NCBI GenBank assembly: GCA_964408945.1
Contig: CAYPBJ010000003.1
Location: 82,301-146,300 of the forward strand
Length of the DNA stretch: 64,000 nt
Source of the DNA: VMCP01 sp964408945
GTDB lineage: Bacteria > Bacteroidota > Bacteroidia > NS11-12g > UBA955
Direction: 5' to 3'
A program made the position numbers and the translations under genes. Positions 1-8,960 of this stretch are shown in pieces. The notes under the pieces are model-generated. The model was given only the letters and a program-made list of their open reading frames with translations. It ran no database searches and was not told the origin of the DNA. Numbering within the stretch: the first letter of the stretch is position 1; the number at the start of each line of letters is the position of its first letter.

Positions 1-405
1 ATTACCTGTACCTGCACCAAAAATCACTACTCTACCTTTTTCTAAATGTCTAATAGCACGACGTCTGATGAAAGGCTCACCTATTTGCTCCATTTTAATT
101 GCACTCAGAAGACGCGTAATCAATCCAAACTTCTCAAATGAGCCTTGTATGGCCATAGCATTCATCATGGTAGCTAGCATGCCCATATAGTCGCCCGTGG
201 CGCGATCTACAACTCCACCTTGTGCTCCTTGAACCCCTCTAAATATATTCCCACCGCCAATTACGATAGCAACTTCTACTCCTTGATCAACTACTGACTT
301 TACTTCTTGAGCATATTGAGCCAAAACAGTTGGATCAATACCGTAATCTTGAGAACCCAAAAGGCTTTCGCCACTTAGTTTGAGGAGTATTCGTTTGTAT
401 TTCAT
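1..405 (-). CDS. pyrH: UMP kinase, N-terminal 135 residues (runs off window)
   Basis: Cytoplasmic UMP kinase phosphorylates UMP to UDP with ATP in pyrimidine nucleotide synthesis. The visible N-terminal 135 residues begin MKYKRILLKLSGES, the amino-acid-kinase nucleotide-binding start. They continue with the glycine-rich GGGNIFRG segment at about residues 50-57, the DYMGMLATMMNAMA helix at about 72-85, and GAGTGN at 130-135. The remaining ~100 residues lie beyond the left edge. It follows tsf on the same strand, a common bacterial order, but a terminator and its own promoter separate them, so it is probably transcribed independently. Family identity is certain; only completeness is not. Confidence 0.96.
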   Translation of the reverse strand, partial: MKYKRILLKLSGESLLGSQDYGIDPTVLAQYAQEVKSVVDQGVEVAIVIGGGNIFRGVQGAQGGVVDRATGDYMGMLATMMNAMAIQGSFEKFGLITRLLSAIKMEQIGEPFIRRRAIRHLEKGRVVIFGAGTGN

Positions 406-420
406 TTGATTAATCTTTAA

Positions 421-449
421 CAAATTTATTCGTTTTGATATATGCACAA
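421..449 (-). promoter_or_regulatory. Putative pyrH promoter (Bacteroidota type)
   Basis: On the minus strand TAAATTTG matches the Bacteroidota -7 consensus TAnnTTTG, and a TTG lies 18 bases upstream as the -33 element. The pyrH ATG is 16 bases downstream of the box. The TTG is formed by the last bases of the T-run of the tsf terminator, so the two signals overlap. Confidence 0.6.
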
Positions 450-479
450 AAAAAATCCCCCGATATCGGAGGATTTTTC
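447..479 (-). terminator. Rho-independent terminator after tsf
   Basis: On the minus strand AATCCTCCGAT pairs with ATCGGGGGATT (with G-U pairs) and a run of eight T follows. It lies 15 bases past the tsf stop and closes the rplM-rpsI-rpsB-tsf operon. Confidence 0.85.
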
Positions 480-493
480 TGTAATTATTTTTC

Positions 494-1324
494 TTATCCT
501 AATTGAACCCTTTTGAACTGTTTAACAGTCAGACCAGATTCAACTGAACTCAACATAGCCGCGACAGTTTTGGAGCTATCTTTTACAAATTCTTGATTCA
601 ACAATGTTGATTCCTTATAGAATTTCTGCAATTTACCTTCAGCTATCTTATCAATCATAGCTTCTGGCTTACCTTCTTGACGGGCTTGTTCACGACCAAT
701 TTCAAGCTCACGCTCAATAGTTGTAGCGTCTACACCATCTTTATCTACTGCTACTGGATTCATAGCAGCAATTTGCATTGCTACATCTTTTCCTGCCGCA
801 ATGTTTGCATCAGAAGGAGCGTTGCTCAATTCTACCAATACACCCATACGATTTGCACCGTGAATGTAAGGAACTACATTAGCTGCTTCAATTATTTCGT
901 ATTTAACTACGTCAATTTTCTCACCAATCTTTGCAACCTCCTCCATCAAACGAGCTTCCAAAGTAGCTGAACCTACTGTCAAAGCCTTTAGAGCCTCAGC
1001 AGTTGCAGGTTTGTGAGCAATTGCTGTATCAGCAATTTCATGAGCGAATGATACGAATCCTTCGTTTTTAGCAACGAAGTCAGTTTCACAACTCAACACT
1101 ATCACAACACCTACGGTACCATCGCTATTAGTTTTAGCAATAACTGCACCTTCGGTTGCCTCTCTATCAGCGCGTTTTGCGGCAATTTTCGCGCCCTTCT
1201 TACGAAGGAAGTCGATTGCTGCCTCAAAATCACCATTATTCTCAGAAAGAGCTTGTTTGCAATCCATCAAACCAGCACCAGTCATTTGGCGTAGTTTGTT
1301 TACTTCTGCTGCACTAATTGACAT
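494..1324 (-). CDS. tsf: Translation elongation factor Ts
   Basis: EF-Ts is the guanine-nucleotide exchange factor that regenerates EF-Tu-GTP. The 276-residue product begins with the UBA-like domain (AAEVNKLRQMTGAGLMDCKQAL, split here as AAEVNKLRQMTGAG then LMDCKQAL). It carries the diagnostic TDFVAKNEGF motif at about residues 81-90, the segment that contacts the EF-Tu G domain. Two core subdomains follow, and the length is normal for the family. The ATG is 4 bases after the rpsB stop, so the two genes are translationally coupled within the ribosomal-protein operon. A strong terminator follows. Confidence 0.98.
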   Translation of the reverse strand: MSISAAEVNKLRQMTGAGLMDCKQALSENNGDFEAAIDFLRKKGAKIAAKRADREATEGAVIAKTNSDGTVGVVIVLSCETDFVAKNEGFVSFAHEIADTAIAHKPATAEALKALTVGSATLEARLMEEVAKIGEKIDVVKYEIIEAANVVPYIHGANRMGVLVELSNAPSDANIAAGKDVAMQIAAMNPVAVDKDGVDATTIERELEIGREQARQEGKPEAMIDKIAEGKLQKFYKESTLLNQEFVKDSSKTVAAMLSSVESGLTVKQFKRVQLG

Positions 1325-1328
1325 AATA

Positions 1329-2084
1329 TTAACCTTCTTGAGTTTCTAAGTTTTCTTCTTGCTTTTCAGCTTTTACTTCTTCGTCTGCAGATTTTTCACG
1401 CTTACGTTCAGCGGTTCCTTCCAAAATAGCATTCGCAATTTCAGAGGCAATCAAATGCACGCTCTTTGAAGCATCATCATTACCTGGGATTGGGAAGTCA
1501 ATATTTGTTGGATCCGAATTTGTATCAACCAACCCAAAAGTTGGAATACCTAAACGAATAGCTTCAGAAACAGCTAAGTGCTCTCTACGAACGTCAACCA
1601 AGAACAATGCACCAGGAAGTTTGGTCATATCTTCGATACCACCTAAAACTCTTGCCAACTTGATTTTTTCACGATCTAACATCAAACGCTCTTTCTTATT
1701 CAAGCGAGTAAATGTTCCATCGTTAGCCATCTTATCGATACCTTGCATACGCTTGATGCTCTTACGAACAGTTTGGAAGTTTGTTAACATACCACCTAAC
1801 CAACGCTCAGTAATGAAAGGCATTCCGGCTCTTTGAGCTTCGGCCATAACGATTTCTTTAGCTTGCTTTTTGGTAGCCACAAACAAAATGCGTCTTCCAG
1901 ACTTTGCGATATTCTTGGCAGCTGCTTTTGCATCTTCCAATTTTGATTCTGTTTTCTTTAGATCGATGATGTGAATTCCATTTTGCTCCATGAAAATGAA
2001 AGGAGCCATTTTGGGATTCCACTTGCGGGTAAGGTGACCGAAGTGTACACCCGCATCGAGTAAATCTTGTTGAGTATAAGCCAT
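1329..2084 (-). CDS. rpsB: 30S ribosomal protein S2
   Basis: S2 sits on the back of the 30S head-body junction. The 251-residue sequence has the family start (LLDAGVHFGHLTRKWNPKM), the FVATKKQAKEIV segment, TERWLGGMLTNFQT, and LPGALFLVDVRREHLAVSEA followed by GLVDTNSDP and IPGNDDA. The last ~25 residues are a charged Lys/Glu tail, as often seen in Bacteroidota. It lies 9 bases after rpsI and 4 bases before tsf, inside the rplM-rpsI-rpsB-tsf operon. Confidence 0.98.
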   Translation of the reverse strand: MAYTQQDLLDAGVHFGHLTRKWNPKMAPFIFMEQNGIHIIDLKKTESKLEDAKAAAKNIAKSGRRILFVATKKQAKEIVMAEAQRAGMPFITERWLGGMLTNFQTVRKSIKRMQGIDKMANDGTFTRLNKKERLMLDREKIKLARVLGGIEDMTKLPGALFLVDVRREHLAVSEAIRLGIPTFGLVDTNSDPTNIDFPIPGNDDASKSVHLIASEIANAILEGTAERKREKSADEEVKAEKQEENLETQEG

Positions 2085-2093
2085 TGATCTGTA

Positions 2094-2474
2094 TTATCTT
2101 TTTGAGAATTGGAAACGCTTACGCGCTTTCTTTTGTCCACTTTTCTTTCTTTCAACCACACGTGGGTCACGAGTCATGAAACCAGCTTGACGCAAAGCGC
2201 TTTTGTATTCTTCGTTGATGTCAACCAACGCTTTTGAAATACCTAAACGAATAGCTTCAGCTTGTCCTGAAACTCCTCCACCATTCACGTTAACCATCAC
2301 ATCATAGTTTGTATGATTTGAAGTCAACACCAAAGGTGATTGAACAGAATTTTGGTGCCAAGCCAATGGGAAATAATCCGACAAAGACTTCTTGTTTACT
2401 GTAATCTGCCCATTACCTTCTTTTAGGTAAACTCTAGCTACGGCAGCTTTTCTTCTTCCTGAGTTGTTGTTCAT
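2094..2474 (-). CDS. rpsI: 30S ribosomal protein S9
   Basis: S9 is a 30S head protein whose C-terminal tail reaches the P-site tRNA. The 126-residue product starts with the conserved SGRRKAAVARVYLKEG segment. It contains NVNGGGVSGQAEAIRLGISKALV and ends RVVERKKSGQKKARKRFQFSKR, the basic tail with the typical KRxQFSKR terminus. It follows rplM by 7 bases, the near-universal L13-S9 pairing. Confidence 0.98.
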   Translation of the reverse strand: MNNNSGRRKAAVARVYLKEGNGQITVNKKSLSDYFPLAWHQNSVQSPLVLTSNHTNYDVMVNVNGGGVSGQAEAIRLGISKALVDINEEYKSALRQAGFMTRDPRVVERKKSGQKKARKRFQFSKR

Positions 2475-2481
2475 AGGATTC

Positions 2482-2925
2482 TCAGATATCGAATTTCAAT
2501 TCTTTTGGTTGCTGTGCTGCATGTGGGTGTTCTGAACCTTCATACACGAACAGGTTATTAAATAATTTTCTACCTAAACGATTTTTTGGCAACATTCCGC
2601 GAACGGCACTTTCTACTATGCGATCTTTCTTTACCGCTTTTGCCAAAGCTACACGCTGCCCGCCAGGAAATCCTGTATGACGAATGTATTCTTTTTGATC
2701 CATCTTAGCTCCGGTTAACTTGATGTGAGATGCATTGATCACAATTACGTGATCTCCGCAGTCTACGTGTGGAGAGTAAGCTGGTTTGTGCTTGCCGCGA
2801 ATAACGGTTGCAATCTTTGAAGCCAAACGACCCAAAGGCTGGCCTGCTGCGTCTACAACTACCCAATTCTTGGTAATCGTATTCTTATTTGCAGAAATGG
2901 TTTTATATGTACTTAACGGATTCAC
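2482..2925 (-). CDS. rplM: 50S ribosomal protein L13 (GTG start)
   Basis: L13 is an early-assembly 50S protein. The family core KTISANKNTITKNWVVVDA, GRLASKIA, RGKHKPAYSPHVDCGD and ...RAVRGMLPKNRLGR-type motifs are present. The open frame extends upstream to an ATG at 2994, but a Bacteroidota promoter lies inside that extension (about 2955-2985), so the upstream ATG would not be transcribed. A GTG at 2925 gives a 147-residue protein starting (M)NPLSTYKT, the usual family length and start. A TTG at 2943 is a second option. First gene of the ribosomal operon. Confidence 0.93.
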   Translation of the reverse strand: MNPLSTYKTISANKNTITKNWVVVDAAGQPLGRLASKIATVIRGKHKPAYSPHVDCGDHVIVINASHIKLTGAKMDQKEYIRHTGFPGGQRVALAKAVKKDRIVESAVRGMLPKNRLGRKLFNNLFVYEGSEHPHAAQQPKELKFDI

Positions 2926-2954
2926 TTGCGTTAATTTTATCAATTTTGGGGTTG

Positions 2955-2985
2955 CAAAAATAGGACAATTTTTCGTGGATAACAA
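2955..2985 (-). promoter_or_regulatory. Promoter of rplM-rpsI-rpsB-tsf operon
   Basis: Minus strand: TTG (2985-2983), a 20-base spacer, then TATTTTTG (2962-2955), a full match to TAnnTTTG. Transcription should start near 2950, leaving a leader of about 25 bases to the GTG of rplM. This is the main argument against the longer ATG start at 2994. Confidence 0.75.
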
Positions 2986-3025
2986 GATATCCACAAACTT
3001 TTTTAAAAACTATCAAAATAGACAT

Positions 3026-3766
3026 CTACCAATCATCTTCATCAGGCTTGTAAGCCTCTTTCAAAGCAGCCGATATTCCCTCTACCATTTTCTTTACTTC
3101 TTTATCTGCAGAGATTAAATACCGATCGGTAGATTCAAATCCTTTCTTCGTACTTCTATAATATTCATGATAGGTTCTTAGTCGATCATTAGAAAGACCA
3201 ACGGGGTCAGTGACGTGAGCAAAGTTGCCAAACTGATATTTGTATCGAGCTTCTTTAAATCTCAAAACCATCACATATTCCATCTCACCATCTCTACGTT
3301 TAGCATATTCACCTAGAGTAACTACCATGGGCATTACCACTTTCATGTATATCAACTGATTGGCTTTTTCTTCTACAATCATTTTCTTGTATTGCTTCTC
3401 ACCAAAACGCTTGATTAAGAATCTTTTAGCTCGAGCAAATAGCGAATCTTCAGAACATGTTTCACATTCCTCGTCATCTACTACACCTTCATAAAAAATT
3501 AATTCTCTTAAGGAGTCATAGGGTGGAACAAACCTCACGTAAGGCTTTTTCTCTATGGGCTTGGGAGAATTATCTCCTCCACCTCCGCCCCATCCACCGC
3601 CACCGGCAGATACTTCCATAGATGCAGTATCGTTTGATGCGGCTTCATCGCCTTCGTCTCCCCATTGGGCAGAAATGCTGTTTACAGCCATAAAAGCTGA
3701 AAGAAATAATACTTTATAATAAGCAACCCAGCGGTTGATTTTGATTGTCCTTTTCACTCTTTCCAA
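3026..3766 (-). CDS. Secreted hypothetical protein, DUF4468-like
   Basis: The 246-residue product has a Sec signal peptide (hydrophobic segment about residues 15-32, cleavage near SISAQ). A Gly/Trp-rich linker follows at about 55-65 (GGGGWGGGGG), then a globular part. That part has a pattern like the Bacteroidota DUF4468 fold: a deLyeRAkrfL-type helix (DSLFARAKRFLIKRFG), then a strand-rich stretch ending in RYKYQFGNFAHV. The match is by eye and moderate. The CETC pair at about residues 100-104 could form a disulphide or bind metal. The C-terminus is acidic (PDEDDW). It stands alone between trhO and rplM; no function can be assigned. Confidence 0.75.
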   Translation of the reverse strand: MERVKRTIKINRWVAYYKVLFLSAFMAVNSISAQWGDEGDEAASNDTASMEVSAGGGGWGGGGGDNSPKPIEKKPYVRFVPPYDSLRELIFYEGVVDDEECETCSEDSLFARAKRFLIKRFGEKQYKKMIVEEKANQLIYMKVVMPMVVTLGEYAKRRDGEMEYVMVLRFKEARYKYQFGNFAHVTDPVGLSNDRLRTYHEYYRSTKKGFESTDRYLISADKEVKKMVEGISAALKEAYKPDEDDW

Positions 3767-3855
3767 TGACTAAATAATTACAATTGCGCGAATATAAAGG
3801 CAAGAACGAAAATTTCTTTTATTTATTGTACCAGCCATAACTATTGTTCAATCCA

Positions 3856-4872
3856 TTAAACAGTTTTAGGGAAACGACCCTTACTGAATATCCTTCCCGC
3901 TGGCTTGCCCTTGCGCAACTTAATTTGTTCAGCCTCTGGAAGTTCCAAAATAGACTGACATTCATTTGAACAGCAATGATTGTATTTTTCAGCGCATTCA
4001 TTACATTGAATAAAAAGTAAATGACATCCTACATTAGCACAATTTATGTGAGTATCGGCAGGTTTTCCGCATTGATGACACTCAGACAAAACGTCATTGC
4101 TAACTCTTTCATGCAACCTTTGATCAAAAACAAAATTTACCCCTTTGAATTTGTTCTCTATTCCTTGCTGTTTTGTTTGATTCACGTAATTGATAATTCC
4201 ACCTTTTAAATGATACACTTCATTAAAGCCATTGTAACGCATCCAAGCGCTTGCTTTTTCACATCTAATTCCCCCGGTACAATACATCAAGATTTTCTTA
4301 TCTCTTGTATCATTGAACTCATCAATTACCAATTTTAATTCCTCTCTAAAAGTATCAGCATCCGGACAACGAGCACCATCAAATCTACCAACCTCACTTT
4401 CGTAATGGTTACGCATATCAATAACCACCGTTTCGGGGTCTTCAAGGTAATGATTCCAATCTTCAGCCTCTAAGTACCTACCAGTATCTGAGGGATTAAA
4501 ATCAGGATCATCAATTCCGTCAGCCACAATTTTATTACGCACTTTTAAATCCAACTTGATGAATGATTTTTGATTTTCTTCGATAGCTGTATTCAATCTA
4601 ATTCCGTTCAAAAAGTGAATGGTAAATAAATCCTCCCTAAAAGCTTCAAAATGAATAGTGGGCAATGCAATTTGAGCGTTAATTCCTTCTTTGGCAACAT
4701 AAACACGGCCTACAACCTCAAAGGATTTCCAACGCAAAAATAGTTCATCTCTGAACTCTTGTGGTTTATCAATCTGATAATAACGGTAGAAGGAGATGGT
4801 GGTATATTGCCGTGTATCGGCATCCATACGACGTTTTAACTCCTCCCGACTAACAATGTTTCGCAATAACAT
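3856..4872 (-). CDS. trhO: tRNA uridine-34 hydroxylase, rhodanese family (TrhO/YceA)
   Basis: TrhO makes 5-hydroxyuridine at the tRNA wobble position using molecular oxygen. The 338-residue product has the N-terminal domain with GRVYVAKEGINAQIALP (about 56-71). A rhodanese domain follows with the active-site loop YCTGGIRCEKA, putting the catalytic Cys at about 198. The C-terminal part is cysteine-rich (CHQCGK, CANVGC, CNEC, CCSNEC, about 265-305) and looks like a zinc-binding module, common in longer members of the family. The start is the only ATG near the family N-terminus. Monocistronic. Confidence 0.92.
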   Translation of the reverse strand: MLLRNIVSREELKRRMDADTRQYTTISFYRYYQIDKPQEFRDELFLRWKSFEVVGRVYVAKEGINAQIALPTIHFEAFREDLFTIHFLNGIRLNTAIEENQKSFIKLDLKVRNKIVADGIDDPDFNPSDTGRYLEAEDWNHYLEDPETVVIDMRNHYESEVGRFDGARCPDADTFREELKLVIDEFNDTRDKKILMYCTGGIRCEKASAWMRYNGFNEVYHLKGGIINYVNQTKQQGIENKFKGVNFVFDQRLHERVSNDVLSECHQCGKPADTHINCANVGCHLLFIQCNECAEKYNHCCSNECQSILELPEAEQIKLRKGKPAGRIFSKGRFPKTV

Positions 4873-4901
4873 GGTGGGGGTAGTAAATTTCCCACAAAGA
4901 T

Positions 4902-4931
4902 AAAAAAAAGAGGGAGCCTTGGCCCCCTCTT
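4902..4931 (-). terminator. Terminator after the Omp28-like gene
   Basis: On the minus strand AGAGGG...CCCTCT forms a hairpin with GC-rich inner pairs and is followed by eight T. It lies 26 bases past the stop of the T9SS cargo gene. The plus strand has no T-run, so it acts in one direction. Confidence 0.8.
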
Positions 4932-4956
4932 CTAAAAAAATCGTCTTTTGATAGGA

Positions 4957-7002
4957 TTAGTGTTTAACCACCAATTTGGTATTCAATGTTGAAGTAGCAG
5001 ATTTAACGCTAACCATATACATACCTTCGCTCCAATCAGAAGTATTTACTTGCAATGAACCGTTATTCATGGTGGTGCTCATAACTACTTGTCCTTGGAT
5101 ATTGGTAATTACCACTTCGGAAGAAACATTGGCTAAATCAGATGCTTTGATTTCAAATGCATCGTTTGAAGGATTAGGATATACTAAAACTCCGCTTTCA
5201 ACACTTTCAACAGATGCCAATGCAATTGCAAAAGTCTGAGATTGAAGTACTTCTTTAGTTACTGCGTCTTGTACGAAAACTACCACGTGCATATCATCCC
5301 AAGTTTCAACACTATTCTCAGAATTATGATTGATGTGTTGTGCTGTAGAACCATCTAAAGGCAAGCGGTAATTCCCTTGGAAAGTAAAACTTAACTTCTG
5401 ATTTACAGGTGTACCGCGAGTCAATCCAGTTAAACCAAAACCTGTACTGTTTGGCATCATTTTTTTCATTACATCTTCAAATTCCTTTTCACCGTTTGTC
5501 TTTTTATTAGCATAAGTCATACCCTCAGTTATAACTGCAAACAGTTTTAAATTAGAAGAGGTGTAGTCTACCAAAGGATTCAGGGTTATATCAGCGGTAA
5601 TGGTATTTTTCCAAGTATTAGTTGCTGTACCAGAAATTTCTAAGAACGCAGGCTTAGCAGCAAAGCCATCGTACAACGCAGTGCTATATGAACCAGCATT
5701 TCCGTCCCATCCACCATCAACTTCCATGCGAGGAACTGAATTTACACCATAAAAAGCTACACGGTTTCTAACTTCTTGTGTGCAATATGGATCACCTGTA
5801 CCAGGCCAGTTAACTTGATATTTAATTGTTGAATGGTTTGATTTACCAGCGATTACATTGTTAAAGTTGATATTACCTGCTGTGCATGGACCGCATGTGG
5901 ATGATGTAAATACTTCATGCAAAATTTTACGCTGAGCCACTTTATCAACAACAGTAACAGTCTTTGAAATAGAATTTGTACCCAATGCATCTGCTGAACC
6001 GTTTACCTCAATTACACGAGCAACTACGGTGTATTTACCTAAGTTAGCAGGATTCCATTTGGTATTAAAGGTCATTGTTTTAGTTGCACAAGCCGCGATA
6101 TTTAGTCCAGTAAAATCCTCAACTACTTCAGTTCCACCGTCTACAGCGTAACCTAATTTCATTGAAGTGATAGCTTTTCCTCCCAAATTCTTTACATCAA
6201 AATTCAAAGAAAATGGTGCTCCACTAATCAACATATATTCGTCTAGTGCTAAACTTACTGCATCAGCATTATTGTCTGCTAAAGTGCCTGGTGCTATTGT
6301 GTAGTATACGTTATCCACTGAAGCAGGATCATTTCCAGACTTCATTTCATAGTTAGACATACCATTTCCGCTTGTTGCATCAATTTGATAACCAACGGTC
6401 AATTTGGTTGTTCCACTGCACTGTGCACTACCTGTAGAACAATACCAACGTTGATCTACCAGATAAATATTATTGGTTCCTTCTTCAAGTACTACGCTAA
6501 AATAAACCCAACCACTTTGAATGTTGGCTTCAGTAGCTGATGTAAACTGAATAAAGTGCTGACGTTTTCCGTTAGTGCCGAAAGTTTTAGTCAAAATATA
6601 ATCGCTCGCAGTTTTTATTTCAGCTCCCCATACAACCACTGATTTATCAGGAATTGAAGCTGATGGCAAACTTGAAGGCGTAGCACTTGGAGCTGCTGCA
6701 GTAGATGCAACATCAAATGTTATAATACCCGTGCTAGAAACCTTATATTGAGTAACTGCTTCACCATTAAAATAAAACGTGAACGGAATCGTCTGATTTC
6801 CAGTCCATGCGTTTGTTTGTGGTCCAGTCAAAAGGGTTGTCCAACCTGTAGCTCCACCCCCAGCCGGTGGGTACTCAGGATCTACATTCAATCCGCCTGG
6901 ATTGCCAGTACCAGTGCAGGGAACCATATGATAACCTGTAACCTGGGCGTTTAGCGACAATAAACCAAATGCCGCTACAAAACTTAGTATTATTTTTTTC
7001 AT
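4957..7002 (-). CDS. Secreted Omp28-like protein with T9SS sorting domain
   Basis: The 681-residue product has a Sec signal peptide (MKKIILSFVAAFGLLSLNAQ). A large N-terminal beta-rich region follows. At about residue 360 an Omp28-type thioredoxin-like domain starts, with the redox motif TSSTCGPCTAGN (CxxC). The last ~80 residues form a type A T9SS C-terminal domain (YPNPSNDAFEI ... GMYMVSVKS ... KLVVKH), which directs export across the outer membrane and attachment to the surface. The ATG overlaps the dusB stop by 4 bases (ATGA), so the two are co-transcribed although functionally unrelated. The substrate of the CxxC domain is unknown. Confidence 0.87.
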   Translation of the reverse strand: MKKIILSFVAAFGLLSLNAQVTGYHMVPCTGTGNPGGLNVDPEYPPAGGGATGWTTLLTGPQTNAWTGNQTIPFTFYFNGEAVTQYKVSSTGIITFDVASTAAAPSATPSSLPSASIPDKSVVVWGAEIKTASDYILTKTFGTNGKRQHFIQFTSATEANIQSGWVYFSVVLEEGTNNIYLVDQRWYCSTGSAQCSGTTKLTVGYQIDATSGNGMSNYEMKSGNDPASVDNVYYTIAPGTLADNNADAVSLALDEYMLISGAPFSLNFDVKNLGGKAITSMKLGYAVDGGTEVVEDFTGLNIAACATKTMTFNTKWNPANLGKYTVVARVIEVNGSADALGTNSISKTVTVVDKVAQRKILHEVFTSSTCGPCTAGNINFNNVIAGKSNHSTIKYQVNWPGTGDPYCTQEVRNRVAFYGVNSVPRMEVDGGWDGNAGSYSTALYDGFAAKPAFLEISGTATNTWKNTITADITLNPLVDYTSSNLKLFAVITEGMTYANKKTNGEKEFEDVMKKMMPNSTGFGLTGLTRGTPVNQKLSFTFQGNYRLPLDGSTAQHINHNSENSVETWDDMHVVVFVQDAVTKEVLQSQTFAIALASVESVESGVLVYPNPSNDAFEIKASDLANVSSEVVITNIQGQVVMSTTMNNGSLQVNTSDWSEGMYMVSVKSATSTLNTKLVVKH

Positions 7003-8006
7003 ATCTCAGTAACTGCCTCAAATGTAGGAGAATTAAATAATAACTCCAACTCATTAAAGATTTCTTCTATTTCAAGAACATCCATGCTAGAAACTAAACG
7101 CATTCGAAATTCTTTAAAATGGGGAATGCCTTTGAAATAATTCGCATAATGCCTTCGCATCTCAACCATCCCCACAATAGGCCCTTTCCATTCCAACGAC
7201 TTGATAAAATGTGTTTTACAGGCTTCTAGTCGTTCCATCAACGTGGGTCCAGCCAAGGCCTGTCCCGTTTTCACAAAATGTTTAATTTCTCTGAATACCC
7301 AAGGATTACCAATACTTGCTCTTCCAATCATTACGCCATCAACGCCGTATCTATTTTTAAATTCCCACGCCTTTTCTGGGGTATCTATGTCGCCATTTCC
7401 AAAAATGGGAATGTGCATTCTTGGATTGTTTTTCACTTCACCTATTAAAGTCCAATCTGCATTGCCCTTATATAGTTGAACACGAGTTCTACCATGAATA
7501 CTGAGTGCCTTGATTCCTACATCTTGCAAACGCTCTGCAACATCCACTATATTTTTAGTTTGATCATCCCAACCCAATCTTGTTTTAACTGTTACTGGAA
7601 GGTGCGTCGCCTCAACAATTGCCTTTGTCATGGCAACCATTTTCTTCGGGTTGGTCAATATGGCAGCTCCGCCTCCTTTGCAAACTACTTTTTTTACAGG
7701 ACAACCATAGTTTATGTCAATTAAATCAGGATTTACCCTCGATGCAATTTTGGTAGCTTCTACCATTGAATCTATCTCGCCACCAAAAATTTGAATACCT
7801 ACTGGGCGCTCATATTCAAAAATATCCAATTTTTGTGTGCTCTTTGCCGCGTCTCTGATTAAACCCTCAGAACTGATAAACTCAGTGTACATAAGGTCTG
7901 CGCCGTGTTGTTTACAAACATAACGGAAAGGCGGATCGCTCACGTCTTCCATCGGAGCTAACAACAAGGGAAATTCCCCCAACGAGATATCACCAATTTT
8001 TACCAC
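6999..8006 (-). CDS. dusB: tRNA-dihydrouridine synthase, DusB type
   Basis: This is an FMN- and NADPH-dependent reductase that makes dihydrouridine in tRNA. The 335-residue product has the FMN-barrel start LLLAPMEDVSDPPFR (about 14-28). The catalytic loop is DINYGCPVKKV, with the likely proton-donor Cys at 102. KTRLGWDD (about 141-148), SIHGRTR (about 171-177) and GNGDI ... GVMIGRASIGNPW complete the phosphate-binding region. The start MVKIGDISL suits the family. It diverges from the CPBP gene with only ~36 bases between starts, so both promoters must lie there. Confidence 0.94.
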   Translation of the reverse strand: MVKIGDISLGEFPLLLAPMEDVSDPPFRYVCKQHGADLMYTEFISSEGLIRDAAKSTQKLDIFEYERPVGIQIFGGEIDSMVEATKIASRVNPDLIDINYGCPVKKVVCKGGGAAILTNPKKMVAMTKAIVEATHLPVTVKTRLGWDDQTKNIVDVAERLQDVGIKALSIHGRTRVQLYKGNADWTLIGEVKNNPRMHIPIFGNGDIDTPEKAWEFKNRYGVDGVMIGRASIGNPWVFREIKHFVKTGQALAGPTLMERLEACKTHFIKSLEWKGPIVGMVEMRRHYANYFKGIPHFKEFRMRLVSSMDVLEIEEIFNELELLFNSPTFEAVTEI

Positions 8007-8042
8007 TTTTGCAGTGCAATTTAAACAGCGAATTTACAACAG

Positions 8043-8960
8043 ATGAACGCCATTTCACACAATGATTCTCAAAAGCCCCTCATGAACCTCTGGGGGCTTG
8101 CACTTTTACTCATCCTGATTTTAGCGTTCCAATTGGTGGGATATTTCATCTCATTATACGCACTATCAGCCGCATTTAGTATTGATATTGAAGAAGTTAA
8201 GTACTTAATGAACGCCCCCGATGGCTCAGCATTGGGCATAAATATTGGTCGTTTTTCAAACCTCATCCAATTTGTGATTTATATGGGCATTCCTGCGCTG
8301 ATTTTCACCGGTGCCAACAGAGTGGGATTTTCTTTTTTCGGGGGATATTCTAAGCGTTTGCAATTTCCCAAAATACTGTGGTCCATTCTGCTTGCACTTT
8401 CAGCACTGCCAGTTGTAGCAGTTTTAACCAAACTAAGTCACCAAATACCTTTACCAGATTCCATAAAAAACATGGCCGACAGTTTAACTTCAAGCAGAGA
8501 AATGCTCTTTGAAAACATGCTTGAAATGCAACGTTGGGATGAACTTCTATTTTGCATTTTTCTAGCAGCTTTTTTACCAGCACTTTTGGAAGAATATCTG
8601 TTTAGAGGAATTGTTTTAAACATTGCATTAAGTCAATACGCAAAACCAGTTACAGCTATCATCTTCCAAGCTATTTTCTTTTCATTGATGCACCTTTCTT
8701 TGTATGAATTTGCCGGGATTGCCCTCATTGGAGCCCTTTTCGGATTCATTACCTATCGGAACCAATCTGTTTGGTATAGTTCCATCGCACATTTCATTTT
8801 TAATGCTACTACCGTTTCCCTTTATTTTCTGATTCTTCGAGAATTTGAACACAGTGGAATTAAATACAATGTAGACCAACTGCTTGCAAGCGCAACCCTT
8901 GCCATTCCAGCTTCAATTTTATTGGGACTTTCAGTTTATAATCTTTCAAGAAAATCATGA
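8043..8960 (+). CDS. CPBP-family intramembrane metalloprotease
   Basis: The 305-residue membrane protein has about eight hydrophobic segments. The Abi/CAAX-protease signature is present: LLEEYLFRG (glutamate pair and Arg, about residue 183), a second-site histidine in SLMHLSLYEFAG, and HFIFNATTV (HxxxN) near residue 243. In this superfamily these residues coordinate the metal of a membrane-embedded protease; bacterial members act in diverse processing roles and the substrate here is unknown. Its last codon overlaps the cdsA ATG (ATGA), so the two are translationally coupled. Confidence 0.88.
   Translation: MNAISHNDSQKPLMNLWGLALLLILILAFQLVGYFISLYALSAAFSIDIEEVKYLMNAPDGSALGINIGRFSNLIQFVIYMGIPALIFTGANRVGFSFFGGYSKRLQFPKILWSILLALSALPVVAVLTKLSHQIPLPDSIKNMADSLTSSREMLFENMLEMQRWDELLFCIFLAAFLPALLEEYLFRGIVLNIALSQYAKPVTAIIFQAIFFSLMHLSLYEFAGIALIGALFGFITYRNQSVWYSSIAHFIFNATTVSLYFLILREFEHSGIKYNVDQLLASATLAIPASILLGLSVYNLSRKS

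Noticed and set aside
677..970. 97-codon plus-strand frame inside tsf
   Set aside because: Antisense shadow of tsf; Cys/Tyr/Asn-rich composition with no family match.
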